DNA of 64,000 bases. Origin: Martinezella calliandrae (GTDB taxonomy: Bacteria > Pseudomonadota > Alphaproteobacteria > Rhizobiales > Rhizobiaceae). Under the pieces are notes generated by a model, which saw only the letters and a program-made list of their open reading frames with translations, was not told where the DNA came from and did no database searches. The stretch covers positions 221,258 through 285,257 of the forward strand of contig NZ_JARFYN010000002.1 of NCBI RefSeq assembly GCF_030272695.1, read 5' to 3'. The translations under genes were made by a program, and so were the position numbers. Positions 56,013 to 64,000 of the stretch are shown one piece after another; the first letter of the stretch is position 1; the number at the start of each line of letters is the position of its first letter.

Positions 56013-56370
56013 GGGAGTCTCCTTCGCTCGCATGGAAACCATAAGCCCGCTCGACCCGAGCAACCCGGACTTGATATTGTTCGTACCAACGTTCGCGGCC
56101 GAGCTGCTGGGCTGCCATATGAGAGACGACATTCTTCCAGGCCAGGATGCTTTCCTCATCACGCCAGAAGGAAATAGTGATGCCGAAACCGTCCGCGCGC
56201 CTGGCGCTCTCGAGACCGAAGCAGCCGTCCTGCGCCTTCGCCAACGTCTCCATTTTCTCTCCCATTGCGCCATAGCCATGATCGCCTTCGTTACGGATGG
56301 AAGAAAATGAGACGATATAGTAGGGCGGCTGCGGTGTTGCTGCGAAAGGCGATGCTCTACCGTCGGTCAT
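55993..56370 (-). CDS. Antibiotic-biosynthesis-monooxygenase (ABM) domain protein
   Basis: This 125-residue dimeric ferredoxin-like fold protein shows PPYYIVSFSSIRNEGDHGYG, METLAKAQDGCFGLESAR and GFGITISFWRDEESILAWK. ABM proteins include haem-degrading and quinol monooxygenases; the exact activity is unknown. The start at 56370 has a good CAGGAGACA site. It is directly upstream of speB and overlaps it by 20 bases. Confidence 0.87.
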   Translation of the reverse strand: MTDGRASPFAATPQPPYYIVSFSSIRNEGDHGYGAMGEKMETLAKAQDGCFGLESARRADGFGITISFWRDEESILAWKNVVSHMAAQQLGRERWYEQYQVRVARVERAYGFHASEGDSLAQHVD

Positions 56371-56440
56371 GGCGTGTCTCCTGGTGACGAAGAGAAATAG
56401 GGGACTGGAGGTACGGATTGCAAGCGCGTTCAACTGGAGG

Positions 56441-56713
56441 CTATCTGCTTGGCGGGATCGTGCACTGATATGCTTGCTTCAGGCAGGCAATTTGCGGCGT
56501 TGAACATTGCGCCTTTCCGTCGACAACCGCACAGATCGAACATTGGTCGGTAAATTGCTGGCAATCCGGATTGGCCTGCATGAAGTCCTTCATGCTTTCC
56601 ATAGGCGCCGGTGCCGCCTCGTTCGTCGTTGCGGCGTCCGCTGAAAAAGCCGCGGTTGCTCTGAGCGATGCAAACGCCAGCAAAGAGATCAAGCCCAATC
56701 CCGTAGATCTCAT
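56441..56713 (-). CDS. Small exported cysteine-rich protein
   Basis: This 90-residue protein has a signal peptide (MRSTGLGLISLLAFASLRA, cleavage near FSA). Six cysteines lie in the second half (DCQQFTDQCSICAVVDG, AQCSTPQIACLKQAYQC), spaced as three possible disulfides. No family is recognised. It is minus-strand and about 70 bases before the ABM gene. Confidence 0.65.
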   Translation of the reverse strand: MRSTGLGLISLLAFASLRATAAFSADAATTNEAAPAPMESMKDFMQANPDCQQFTDQCSICAVVDGKAQCSTPQIACLKQAYQCTIPPSR

Positions 56714-56864
56714 GTTCGCCCCTGAGTGGTTCCTGTCCGGTATCCCTATAATCGATCATATGACGACAGGGCAAAAAGGCGCTGACATATCTTGGCATCG
56801 ATGGTGAACCTCGGCCGAAACCTTGGGGGTCAGGACGGCGCCGTTCTGACAACCGCACAAATAA

Positions 56865-56891
56865 AAAGGCCGGGCAAAAAACCCGGCCTTT
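56865..56891 (-). terminator. Terminator after rpsI
   Basis: On the minus strand AAAGGCCGGG and CCCGGCCTTT form a 10-bp stem followed by TTTAT. It lies 26 bases after the rpsI stop. Confidence 0.85.
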
Positions 56892-56916
56892 CCAAAATCC
56901 GATCTCGGATAAGCGA

Positions 56917-57384
56917 TTAACGCTTGGAGAACTGGAACGAACGACGTGCCTTGGCACGGCCGTACTTTTTGCGTTCGACGACGCGGCTGTCGCGAGTCAA
57001 GAAGCCACCCTTCTTCAGGACGGAGCGCAAACCCGGTTCGAAGTAGGTCAGAGCCTTGGACAGGCCGTGACGAACGGCACCGGCCTGGCCGGAGAGACCG
57101 CCGCCGGCAACGGTTGCAACGATGTCGAACTGGCCGTCACGGGCAGCAGCGACGATCGGCTGACGCAGGATCATCTGAAGAACCGGACGGGCGAAATATG
57201 CCGTGTAGTCCTTGCCGTTGACGATGATCTTGCCGGAGCCGGCCTTGACCCAAACGCGGGCGACGGCGTCCTTGCGCTTGCCGGTCGCGTAGGAGCGACC
57301 GAGCGAATCGACCTTGCGGACGTGAACCGGAGCAGCGGCTTCCGACGTCGTGCCGAGATCCTTCAGGGAAGAGAGATCAGCCAT
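56917..57384 (-). CDS. rpsI: 30S ribosomal protein S9
   Basis: This 155-residue small-subunit protein contacts P-site tRNA with its C-terminal tail, visible here as [17 protein letters not shown] ending in Lys-Arg. The core [17 protein letters not shown] and [19 protein letters not shown] is typical. An N-terminal extension of about 25 residues is usual in alphaproteobacteria. It starts 2 bases after rplM. Confidence 0.98.
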   Translation of the reverse strand: MADLSSLKDLGTTSEAAAPVHVRKVDSLGRSYATGKRKDAVARVWVKAGSGKIIVNGKDYTAYFARPVLQMILRQPIVAAARDGQFDIVATVAGGGLSGQAGAVRHGLSKALTYFEPGLRSVLKKGGFLTRDSRVVERKKYGRAKARRSFQFSKR

Positions 57385-57386
57385 TA

Positions 57387-57851
57387 TCAGGCGCTCCTTA
57401 CGTTCTTCTTGTTCAGCTTGGCCACGTCGAGAACGACCGGCTGCTGTGCTTCATGGGGATGGTTGGAGCCGGCGTAGACGCGCAGGTTCTTCATCTGGCG
57501 ACGGCCGAGCGGGCCGCGCGGAACCATGCGTTCGACAGCCTTCTCGAGGACGCGCTCGGGGAAGCGGCCTTCGATGATCTGGCGAGCGGTGCGCTCCTTG
57601 ATGCCGCCGGCATAACCGGTGTGCCAGTAGTAAACCTTGTCTTCATACTTCTTGCCGGTGAAGACGACCTTGTCGGCATTGATGACGATGACGTTGTCGC
57701 CGTCGTCGACGTGCGGCGTGAAGGTAGCCTTATGCTTGCCGCGCAGACGCATTGCGATGATAGAAGCGAGACGGCCAACGACCAGCCCTTCGGCGTCGAT
57801 GAGAACCCACTTCTTCTCCACCTCTGCAGGCTTCTGGGAGAAGGTTGCCAT
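57387..57851 (-). CDS. rplM: 50S ribosomal protein L13
   Basis: This 154-residue early-assembly large-subunit protein shows [55 protein letters not shown] and [16 protein letters not shown]. It is the first gene of the rplM-rpsI operon and is preceded by a good promoter at 57974-58002 and a GC-rich leader hairpin (GCAGCC/GGCTGC at 57944-57961). In other bacteria this operon is controlled through its mRNA leader; whether that holds here cannot be told. Confidence 0.98.
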   Translation of the reverse strand: MATFSQKPAEVEKKWVLIDAEGLVVGRLASIIAMRLRGKHKATFTPHVDDGDNVIVINADKVVFTGKKYEDKVYYWHTGYAGGIKERTARQIIEGRFPERVLEKAVERMVPRGPLGRRQMKNLRVYAGSNHPHEAQQPVVLDVAKLNKKNVRSA

Positions 57852-57973
57852 GTTGAATACTCTCTTTTGGGACCCTGGACCCGAAGGCGTCAGGGCGTTT
57901 CTTGTTGCTTGGTTTGGCGAGCGAAACGCGCGCCAAAAAGAAAGCAGCCCGGGAAGGCTGCGATCTGGCGCGG

Positions 57974-58002
57974 TTTATAAAGGGAATAGGTAAGAAGGTC
58001 AA
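57974..58002 (-). promoter_or_regulatory. Sigma-70-type promoter of rplM-rpsI
   Basis: On the minus strand, TTGACC (58002-57997) and TATAAA (57979-57974) are separated by exactly 17 bases. The transcript would start near 57968, giving a leader of about 115 bases. The -35 box overlaps the stop codon of the EamA gene. Confidence 0.8.
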
Positions 58003-58925
58003 TAAGGCACGGTTTTGCGGCTGGAAAAATTCATGTTTAGAATCAATATGTTAAATATACGGTAATCTTGTACCACATATTTCTCGCCTTCAGGCCAGCT
58101 TAATAACCAATACCCCCCTGCGATAATGGTGCCAGCTACATAGCGCCAGATGCTCGATCGCTCCTTCAGAACGACCACGGAAATCACCAGCGCAAACAGG
58201 ATCGAGGTTTCGCGCAGCGCCGCCACCGTGGCGACGGGCGCCCTGGTCATGGCCCATAGCGCAAGGCCATAGGACGCGATGGATCCTCCGCCGCCGATCA
58301 GTCCGCGCCACCAGTTGTAGCGGACATGGGCGACAACGGCATTTATGCCGCGCCGCGAGATCGCCCACGCAAATAGCAGTACCGGCGGCAAGAGCGACAT
58401 CCACAGCGTATAGGAAATGGAGTTGCCGGATATCCGGGCACCGATGCCGTCGACATAGGTGTAGCTGGCGATGACCACGGCATTGGAAAGCGCCAGGATG
58501 ATCGACTGCCGGCCGCCCTTTCGCGCCTCGAAAGCGAGCGTCAATATGCCGGCGCAAATGGTCAAGGTGCCGATCAGCGTTCCGCCCGACAAGGATTCTT
58601 TGAGGATCAAGCCGCTGGTCGAAACGATGATCAGCGGCGCGACCCCGCGCATCAGCGGGTATACGAGGCCGATGTCGCCGGCGCGATAAGCGGCAGCCAC
58701 CAACTGGAAATAAGCGAACTGCAGGATCGCCGATGCGCCGATGAAGGGCCAGGCGGCGGAAGCCGGCAGCGGCAGAAACGCCAAGAAGGGCAGGGCTGTG
58801 ACCGCTCCGCCCGCTGCAACCAGCGCGGCATCCAAGGACTTGTCCGTTCCGGCCTTGATGATCGCATTCCAGGTCGCGTGCAGCAGGGCGCCGAAGAGAA
58901 CGAGCGCGATGACATCAAGGGACAC
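57999..58925 (-). CDS. EamA-family transporter with an apparently shifted C-terminus
   Basis: This 308-residue DMT transporter has ten membrane helices (MSLDVIALVLFGALLHATWN to VVVLKERSSIWRYVAGTIIAG). After IIAGG the frame continues for about 37 polar residues (YWLLSWPEGEKYVV...KTVPY), unlike the family. In the other frame the end would be GVLVIKLA followed by TGA at 58090, a normal end for EamA proteins. One base missing from the six-C run at 58113-58118 explains this. The tail also extends the gene into the rplM promoter. The substrate is unknown. Confidence 0.85.
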   Translation of the reverse strand: MSLDVIALVLFGALLHATWNAIIKAGTDKSLDAALVAAGGAVTALPFLAFLPLPASAAWPFIGASAILQFAYFQLVAAAYRAGDIGLVYPLMRGVAPLIIVSTSGLILKESLSGGTLIGTLTICAGILTLAFEARKGGRQSIILALSNAVVIASYTYVDGIGARISGNSISYTLWMSLLPPVLLFAWAISRRGINAVVAHVRYNWWRGLIGGGGSIASYGLALWAMTRAPVATVAALRETSILFALVISVVVLKERSSIWRYVAGTIIAGGYWLLSWPEGEKYVVQDYRIFNILILNMNFSSRKTVPY

Positions 58926-59826
58926 AAAAACCTCGGAAAATGGGTGTCGACGGTTAAAAACTAGGCGATTTATGGATATGCCGCCGCCATTTGATCCTCA
59001 ATGCTCCAGAAAGCAACACATGCGCGGACTTATAAGCTTTTGGTAGTAGCCGCCTGTACGGCAAAATGAATGGATAAGCATAGGCTCATTGTTCCCTGTT
59101 AGTTCTGATTTGCCGCTCAACCATAAGATGTTTCTAATTTATGCATGAATGAAGCGAGAACAAAAATTGCATGCCGGGGGAACGTATGACAGAGAATATG
59201 ATGATAACATCCAAAGCGCAGTAGAATGTTATTTGAATAACATGATTAAGAATATATTGGGTGGTTAGAACCGGCCAACTCATAACCCAATATGGTGATT
59301 CCGACGGGCTGATACGCCCAAATGGAGTATGAATTGCCGTTCTGCAGCGCAAAAAGTGGCAGTCGGATCGACGTGTCGGCAAAGGTCGATGAGGGGCATC
59401 TTCTGTCCAGCATTGGTATTGTCGCAGTATCTTCTTAAGAATACTGTCAAAAAGACAACAGACACCGATTTCCGCTGCAGAAATTGCGATTTCTGTTAAA
59501 AATTTCATGGGGCTCTAGCGGCTTATCATGAGGCCTCGCTAACTAACTTGGGGTAAGGAGATACGAAGAAAAAAAGCCAGTCTCTGGTACTCTCCTCGCT
59601 GAGTATTGAGTCGCTCCACCTCGCGGCGACCCGCCACCGCGGTATCGATGAACGCCGCGGACTTCCTGCCTTTGTTGGTCGATGAATATTTGGAGACAGT
59701 CAAAAAATTATCCCAATCCGCCAGCGCCGAACCTAACCGAATTCCACAGTGCTGGCGGCGGCTAGCTCGAGGCCTTTTGTCCCGTTGCAGACTCATAGCG
59801 ATGAAAACTGGCGGCTCGTCCGCGTG
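58926..59826. other. Long stretch without a recognisable gene
   Basis: About 900 bases, AT-richer than the surroundings from 58960 to 59500. Several open frames of 60-125 codons on both strands (for example 59134-59508 minus and 59606-59917 plus) lack ribosome sites and known domains. It separates the conserved ribosomal-protein region from the accessory genes and may hold decayed sequence. Confidence 0.5.
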
Positions 59827-60870
59827 TCAGTTCGAAGCGGTCGGAGCCCCTGAAATCGAGAATGTCAGCCACGTGTTCCAACCCGATGGCCGGTTTGCGG
59901 CATCGAATTCCGTGTAGCCTTTCAAGTTCAAGTAGCCTTGCGATTTTCCAATGGGGAAAATGTATCCGATCTGGGGACCAATTCCGACAACCCTCGACTC
60001 GAAAGACCCGAGAATTGGATGTTGACCGGTATCGGGGGTAAGCTGCTGGTAGACATATCCGACGAGGCCGACGAAAACGTGCTCGTTAAGAAATTGCGAC
60101 GCACCCCAGTCGACGTGAAAATCAATCCCACTCCGGTATTGCGTGTCCGGATTCTTGAAATTGTATGTGAGGCCGGCGACTGCAGAAAATTCACGCCCCG
60201 TCTTTTGATTGAGATAGGTGTAGCCGCCGCCGCTATCGATAGCTCCGTGCCCAAGACCGAGGTTGGAGAGACGCGTCGAGTCGTAATCGCCAACAGGAAT
60301 GTCGCCCGTGCCATAGACCATCCAGTTGTGGACACCGTCCTGCCACTTCAATGTCGCCATCGGGTAAAGATCACCGAAGGACGTGACCGCATCGGAAATT
60401 TCTCTTGTACGGCCAGCGACGATCGGTCCGACTGCAGCCGTTAGCGTTCCGTCGATGCTCGTACTGTTTCTCCCGAAGATGCCACTCATGCTGACTGCCA
60501 ATTGTCCGCCCAAGACAGGGGTGTCAAAAGTGTAAGTTGGAGCCAGGAGCAACAAGTCGGCGCGCGAGTGCAATTTCGTGTCGAGACTAACACCAGCGGT
60601 GGCTGGGACACCACCGATCTCAATCTGCCTAGCGGCGGCAACACCACCGCTGGCGTGGACCGAGGTGTGAAAATACACCGCCCCGAGCGACCAACCAGGT
60701 GTCTGGGGCGCTGCGGCCAAGCTGCCAAATTGTCCGGGAAGCCAGAACGAAACTCCCGCTTCGTCGGCACGGGCGCCTTGAAGCGGCAATGCTAACAGAA
60801 GCGAAAACGCTCCAACGCCCAGCCTCGCTCGCCAAGTGTCGAGGCCAAGCCTAATCACAGAACTCTGCAT
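59827..60870 (-). CDS. SphA/MetA-pathway outer-membrane channel-like protein
   Basis: This 347-residue protein has a signal peptide (cleavage after ARA near residue 35) and a beta-barrel pattern of the family described as 'MetA-pathway of phenol degradation' (PF13557). It shows GVSFWLPGQFGSLAAAPQ, WSLGAVYFHTS, LLLLAPTYTFDTPVLGGQL, MATLKWQDGVHNWMVYGTG and a final stretch WNTWLTFSISG. These proteins are thought to pass hydrophobic aromatic compounds across the outer membrane. The nearby genes do not encode a degradation pathway, so the substrate is open. Confidence 0.82.
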   Translation of the reverse strand: MQSSVIRLGLDTWRARLGVGAFSLLLALPLQGARADEAGVSFWLPGQFGSLAAAPQTPGWSLGAVYFHTSVHASGGVAAARQIEIGGVPATAGVSLDTKLHSRADLLLLAPTYTFDTPVLGGQLAVSMSGIFGRNSTSIDGTLTAAVGPIVAGRTREISDAVTSFGDLYPMATLKWQDGVHNWMVYGTGDIPVGDYDSTRLSNLGLGHGAIDSGGGYTYLNQKTGREFSAVAGLTYNFKNPDTQYRSGIDFHVDWGASQFLNEHVFVGLVGYVYQQLTPDTGQHPILGSFESRVVGIGPQIGYIFPIGKSQGYLNLKGYTEFDAANRPSGWNTWLTFSISGAPTASN

Positions 60871-61222
60871 CTCCCATCCCCCCGTTATTTCGTTACGCTG
60901 TCTTAGTTCTCGGTAGACAATTCGGTCATGCCGAGAGATGCGAAGTAAACTCTCGAACAGCCTATTTCGTCCATGAGCCGTTGGTGATATTCAAGTGACT
61001 ACGCGGTTTTCGGGAGTATGTGTGTCTCACAAGCCACAACCCCTTTTTACCCGCCTGTCGAACACGCACGGCCACAGCGATCAAGGTCAGAAAGTTGCGA
61101 CCCATGACCGCCCCTCGAGTTTCAAATACCTTTAATCTCAATCGGAAATCGCATACAGTTTGGCAGACGGCCATTGGATTTGCTTAGCTCGACCGACGCA
61201 GGGAAAACTCTGGAGGGGACAT
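60871..61222. other. Gap between the channel and sulfatase genes
   Basis: About 350 bases between the divergent channel and sulfatase genes. No gene or clear operator is seen; it must contain both promoters, but I cannot place them. Confidence 0.4.
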
Positions 61223-62653
61223 ATGAAGAGCGCGCTCTTGGCTATGACGCTAGTCGGACTTTCACTCACAATTTCTGACGTTGCTGTGGCCCAACAGCCC
61301 AAACCCAACATCGTCTTCGTGCTGGTGGACAACGCCGGCTGGGGCGATTTCAGTGCGTATGGCGGGACCGTCCCAACGCCGCGTATCGATTCCATTGCGA
61401 AGGATGGGCTGCGCTTCAACAACTACACCGTCGAGGCGCAATGCACGCCATCGCGGTCAGCCATCATGACCGGCCGGCTGCCAGTGCGGTCGGGTACGAT
61501 GCGGGTACCGTATCCCGGCGAAGGCGATTTTGGCCTCGCACCGTGGGAGTATACGTTGGGAGAGCTCTTCTCGGATGCAGGCTACGCAACCGCCGCCTTC
61601 GGCAAGTGGCACCTGGGCGAGGTGCAAGGCCGATTGCCTACCGACCAGGGCTTCGATGAGTGGTTCGGGATCAAGAACAGCTCCGACGAAGCCGGCTATT
61701 CCTCCTATAAGCTCTTTCGGGACATTGGTTACCCGGAACCTCAATGGTGGGAAAGCAAAAAAGGCGCGCCGCCGCAGCCAGCCGGTGTCTTCGACAAGCC
61801 AGCCAAGGACCGTGGCGATGAGAAGATTACAGAGCACGCGGTGGCCTTCATCGATAAGGAAGCCAAGGCGAAAGAACCCTTCTTCATGTATGTCGCCTTT
61901 TTGCAGATTCATCCTCCGATGGGTGTGCACCCCGATTTTGCGGGGAAATCAGGCGGTGGGCTGTATGCGGATTGCTTGGCCGAGATGGACCATCGTGTTG
62001 GTCAGATTCTCGATGCGATCGAAGCTGCCGGTATTGCGGACAATACAATCGTCGAGTTCAGTAGCGACAACGCCACGAGCCCCCTCAAGGGCGCATCTGA
62101 TGGCGGTTCGAATGGACCGTGGCGGGGTGATTTCTTCAATCCGCCATTCGAAGGAAGTTACCGCGTAGCCGCCATGGTTCGCTGGCCGGGACATATCGCA
62201 GCCGGGCGGCAAAGCCAGGAACTGATGACCGCCGAGGACTGGCTGCCGACCCTCGCAGGGCTGGCAGGGGAGTCGGCCCGCGTTCCCACCGACCGTCCTA
62301 TCGATGGTATCAATGCCGCTGACTTTGTGCTGGGCAAGCAGGAAACCTCAGGCAGGGATTCGGTCCTCTTTTTCGGTCTTGATGGCAGGCTAATGTCGGT
62401 GAAATGGAAGAACTTCAAGGTCGTTTTCCGAAAGTCCGACGGCATCGATGAACCCATCACGGACGTCCAAGTCCCTATGGTGTTTAACCTGATCGGTGAT
62501 CCCGGCGAGCACTTCAATCTCTGGGAGGTATCGCTGGACATGGGGTGGGTGTATCGCCCGGTGTTCGAACAAATCGAAAAGTTCGAACGGAGCGTGACCA
62601 AGTTTCCCAACATCAAGACGGGTGAGGAGTTCAAGGGTTATTCGTCGCGATGA
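61223..62653 (+). CDS. Exported sulfatase (arylsulfatase family)
   Basis: This 476-residue protein has a signal peptide (MKSALLAMTLVGLSLTISD, cleavage after VAVA) and a complete sulfatase signature. The formylglycine precursor is Cys74 in EAQCTPSRSAIMTGR. The first metal site reads LVDNAGWGDF (Asp-Asn instead of Asp-Asp, as in the VDN/ADN subgroup) and the second FSSDNATS. GKWHLGE follows the signature. It releases sulfate from an ester, in the periplasm. It depends on a formylglycine-generating enzyme not seen in the window. The start has TGGAGGGG 6 bases upstream. Confidence 0.9.
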   Translation: MKSALLAMTLVGLSLTISDVAVAQQPKPNIVFVLVDNAGWGDFSAYGGTVPTPRIDSIAKDGLRFNNYTVEAQCTPSRSAIMTGRLPVRSGTMRVPYPGEGDFGLAPWEYTLGELFSDAGYATAAFGKWHLGEVQGRLPTDQGFDEWFGIKNSSDEAGYSSYKLFRDIGYPEPQWWESKKGAPPQPAGVFDKPAKDRGDEKITEHAVAFIDKEAKAKEPFFMYVAFLQIHPPMGVHPDFAGKSGGGLYADCLAEMDHRVGQILDAIEAAGIADNTIVEFSSDNATSPLKGASDGGSNGPWRGDFFNPPFEGSYRVAAMVRWPGHIAAGRQSQELMTAEDWLPTLAGLAGESARVPTDRPIDGINAADFVLGKQETSGRDSVLFFGLDGRLMSVKWKNFKVVFRKSDGIDEPITDVQVPMVFNLIGDPGEHFNLWEVSLDMGWVYRPVFEQIEKFERSVTKFPNIKTGEEFKGYSSR

Positions 62654-62974
62654 CCGATCTCCTTACGCGGCACGCGACTGCGAGACCGCGGCGGGCGACA
62701 ACGACCCCTTAGTTGTCTTTCCAGCCAGCCAAGCCGACCGGCAGCTTTCAGGAGTCCGAACGGTCAGAGTGGGCGACTGAATTGCGGGCGCGAAGCAGCC
62801 GCACCCTTCCACAACGAGGAATGTCCACTTCAGGGCCGGAAGCTGTAGCAAGACGGCGGCTTCACAGCATTCGCGCTCGCGCATCTCATCGGGCGTTAAG
62901 CGAATTCTTCTGCGGGGAGGTTGCATGAGCTACTTTGCCGAAGATGGAAGTTGCGAACTATGCCAGCAAACAAA
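62654..62974. other. Gap after the sulfatase gene
   Basis: About 320 bases with overlapping open frames of 70-87 codons on both strands and no recognised domain, terminator or repeat. Confidence 0.4.
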
Positions 62975-63214
62975 TTATGAATGATCGGCAGCAGCTAATC
63001 GAACGCCTTCCCCCTTAGTCCCTGCCGTCAGGAATTCCACGCCTGCCTTGCGAAGCGCGGTCTCAATCGCATTGAGCGTGCTTATTCGCGGGTCCACTTT
63101 TCCAGTCTCGATGCGCACCACGGCATTCAGTGACACGATAGCTTTATCTGCCAGGTCCTGCTGGGACCAACCAAGGAGCGCTCTCGCGGCCCGTATTTGA
63201 CGTGACGTGATCAT
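62975..63214 (-). CDS. Short XRE-type DNA-binding protein
   Basis: This 79-residue single helix-turn-helix domain reads MITSRQIRAARALLGWSQQ, DLADKAIVSLNAVVRIETG and ISTLNAIETALRKAGVEFL. It is of the same small family as the protein at 40499-40789, and this one keeps the Cro/C1 motif better. The target is unknown; it lies in the accessory end of the window. Confidence 0.83.
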   Translation of the reverse strand: MITSRQIRAARALLGWSQQDLADKAIVSLNAVVRIETGKVDPRISTLNAIETALRKAGVEFLTAGTKGEGVRLAAADHS

Positions 63215-63337
63215 ACTGACCGTCTACGTCACACGATGCATTTTTTGCCATTAATAGGTTTATTTTTACCCTCATATGAGTATAAATATGCCTTTGCTGA
63301 ATGTGGTCGCTCGACGTTAGAAGGTAACGAATTCCGC

Positions 63338-63898
63338 ATGCCGAAAAGAGCTATTTGCCTTGGTCTTGTGTTGACATTTTTCAGTTTGTGGTCTTCGGTC
63401 GTTCAAGCCGACTATCTGAGTAATTTCAGAGCATGTAGGTCTGAGCGCGATCCCATGCGGCGCCTTGCCTGCTTTGATTCTGTTGAAGTGCCGCCAAGCA
63501 GCGCCAACGAGGCTGAGCAGCCAATCAAGCCATCCCAACCGGTGAGTTTCTCCCTGGGCAGATTTGCGATTGACAACGAAGGAATCACAACCTTCGCTCG
63601 CGTTCGATTTACCCCAACATTTGCAAACTTTTCGAACAAGGAGGTTGTGGCGCTAACCTTCAATCTTCGAATAACCAACGCTTTCGGTCAGGACATCATA
63701 GTAACGAAGAAGGACTTGGATATTATAATTCCGGCCGGAAAAATCATTCAAAGCCCAAAATACTATTTTTGGGAAAAGAACCCTGCAAGTGAAAGTGACT
63801 TCGACGCACTTATCGGCCCTATATCGACCGGCAGAGCAATAGCGAATGTGCAAATAGAGCGGGTCGCGTTTTCGGATGGAACAATTGAAAATTACTAA
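63338..63898 (+). CDS. Exported protein of unknown function, AT-richer
   Basis: This 186-residue protein has a signal peptide (MPKRAICLGLVLTFFSLWS, cleavage near VQA). A Cys pair follows in ACRSERDPMRRLACFDSV, a motif found at the start of many short periplasmic proteins. The rest is a predicted beta-domain (VRFTPTFANFSNKEVVALTF, RITNAFGQDIIV, KDLDIIIPAGKII). Base composition is visibly lower in GC than the chromosome around it, suggesting recent acquisition. A longer open frame starts at 63236. Confidence 0.65.
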   Translation: MPKRAICLGLVLTFFSLWSSVVQADYLSNFRACRSERDPMRRLACFDSVEVPPSSANEAEQPIKPSQPVSFSLGRFAIDNEGITTFARVRFTPTFANFSNKEVVALTFNLRITNAFGQDIIVTKKDLDIIIPAGKIIQSPKYYFWEKNPASESDFDALIGPISTGRAIANVQIERVAFSDGTIENY

Positions 63899-63902
63899 GG
63901 CG

Positions 63903-64000
63903 TGAACCGCGCCGGGTTTGCCGGAGGCCGTTTGGTTTAAGTTATGCGGCCATGGCTGGCGCGTCCAGCATGGCATAGTAACGTTCTTCGGCTTCGGCAG
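63903..64000 (-). mobile_element. End of an IS3-family insertion sequence
   Basis: The element's terminal inverted repeat begins TGAACCGCGCCGGGTTTGCC at 63903, starting with TG as in IS3-family elements. The 3' end of the transposase gene lies just inside. The remainder is beyond the window edge, so the copy's completeness is unknown. The annotated edge is the inferred right or left end; no target duplication can be seen. Confidence 0.8.
63942..64000 (-). CDS. IS3-family transposase, C-terminal end
   Basis: Partial gene running off the window. The last residues read AEAEERYYAMLDAPAMAA followed by TAA at 63942-63944, the usual end of the OrfB integrase of an IS3-family element. The catalytic DDE domain is outside the window. 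Confidence 0.82.
   Translation of the reverse strand, partial: AEAEERYYAMLDAPAMAA

Noticed and set aside
59134..59508. 124-codon minus-strand frame in the gene-poor stretch
   Set aside because: No ribosome site, domain or coding-like composition; probably chance in AT-richer DNA.

Overview
The window looks like chromosomal DNA of a Rhizobiaceae member, most likely Rhizobium in the broad sense. The gene content and order are typical of that group: rnd and aspS, parC, hemB, ldtR with an L,D-transpeptidase, glyA-nrdR-ribD-ribE, ribH-nusB, hppA, bamE, DUF177-plsX-fabH-ihfA-MerR, an Omp2b/RopA-type porin, ctaA, argC, speB and rplM-rpsI. Proteins such as BA14K, DUF6163, DUF2842 and DUF2778 are also typical of alphaproteobacteria. 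The DNA is GC-rich, so most long open frames opposite real genes are shadows. No plasmid, phage or symbiosis genes are visible.

Layout. 1-4 kb: the start of a membrane protein, ribonuclease D, a Tat-exported multicopper oxidase and a decayed DUF559 gene. 4.2-9.3 kb: aspS, a serine hydrolase/TetR divergent pair and a conserved exported protein. 9.4-16 kb: parC, a toxin-antitoxin remnant with an intact AbrB-type antitoxin and a broken Doc toxin, an EamA transporter, bpt, an RDD protein and hemB. 16-19 kb: DUF6163, ldtR and the L,D-transpeptidase. 19-25 kb: one-carbon and riboflavin block (glyA, nrdR, ribD, ribE, ribH, nusB), interrupted by a small GNAT/cupin operon. 25-32.7 kb: hppA, bamE and the lipid-synthesis cluster with ihfA and a MerR regulator. 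32.7-39.2 kb: a porin, many small exported or lipid-anchored proteins, tRNA-Pro(GGG) and a thermonuclease-like protein. Two genes here are frameshifted.

40.9-50.4 kb is a surface-polysaccharide locus. It has an initiating sugar-phosphate transferase, a Wzy-like polymerase/ligase, two GT4 glycosyltransferases, a Wza-type export lipoprotein, a Wzc/GumC-like co-polymerase with a degenerate P-loop and a CelD-type GNAT. Gene content and the nearby argC/speB resemble the unipolar polysaccharide/glucomannan attachment locus of Agrobacterium and Rhizobium leguminosarum. That assignment is inference from memory of those genomes.

50.5-58.9 kb returns to housekeeping genes: DUF2842, ctaA, a large Tlde1-like DUF2778 protein, argC, speB, an ABM-domain protein, rpsI-rplM and a second EamA transporter. 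From about 59 kb to the end the character changes. Genes are sparse, and an outer-membrane SphA/MetA-type channel, a sulfatase, a short XRE regulator, an AT-richer exported protein and the end of an IS3-family insertion sequence appear. This is a probable accessory region.

I did not find a clearly new multi-gene system. The most notable observations are several broken genes (three by single-base shifts in homopolymer runs), a polysaccharide co-polymerase with a defective-looking kinase domain, a thermonuclease-like protein missing a metal ligand, and several hairpin-plus-T-run structures in leader regions that could be small RNAs or attenuators.
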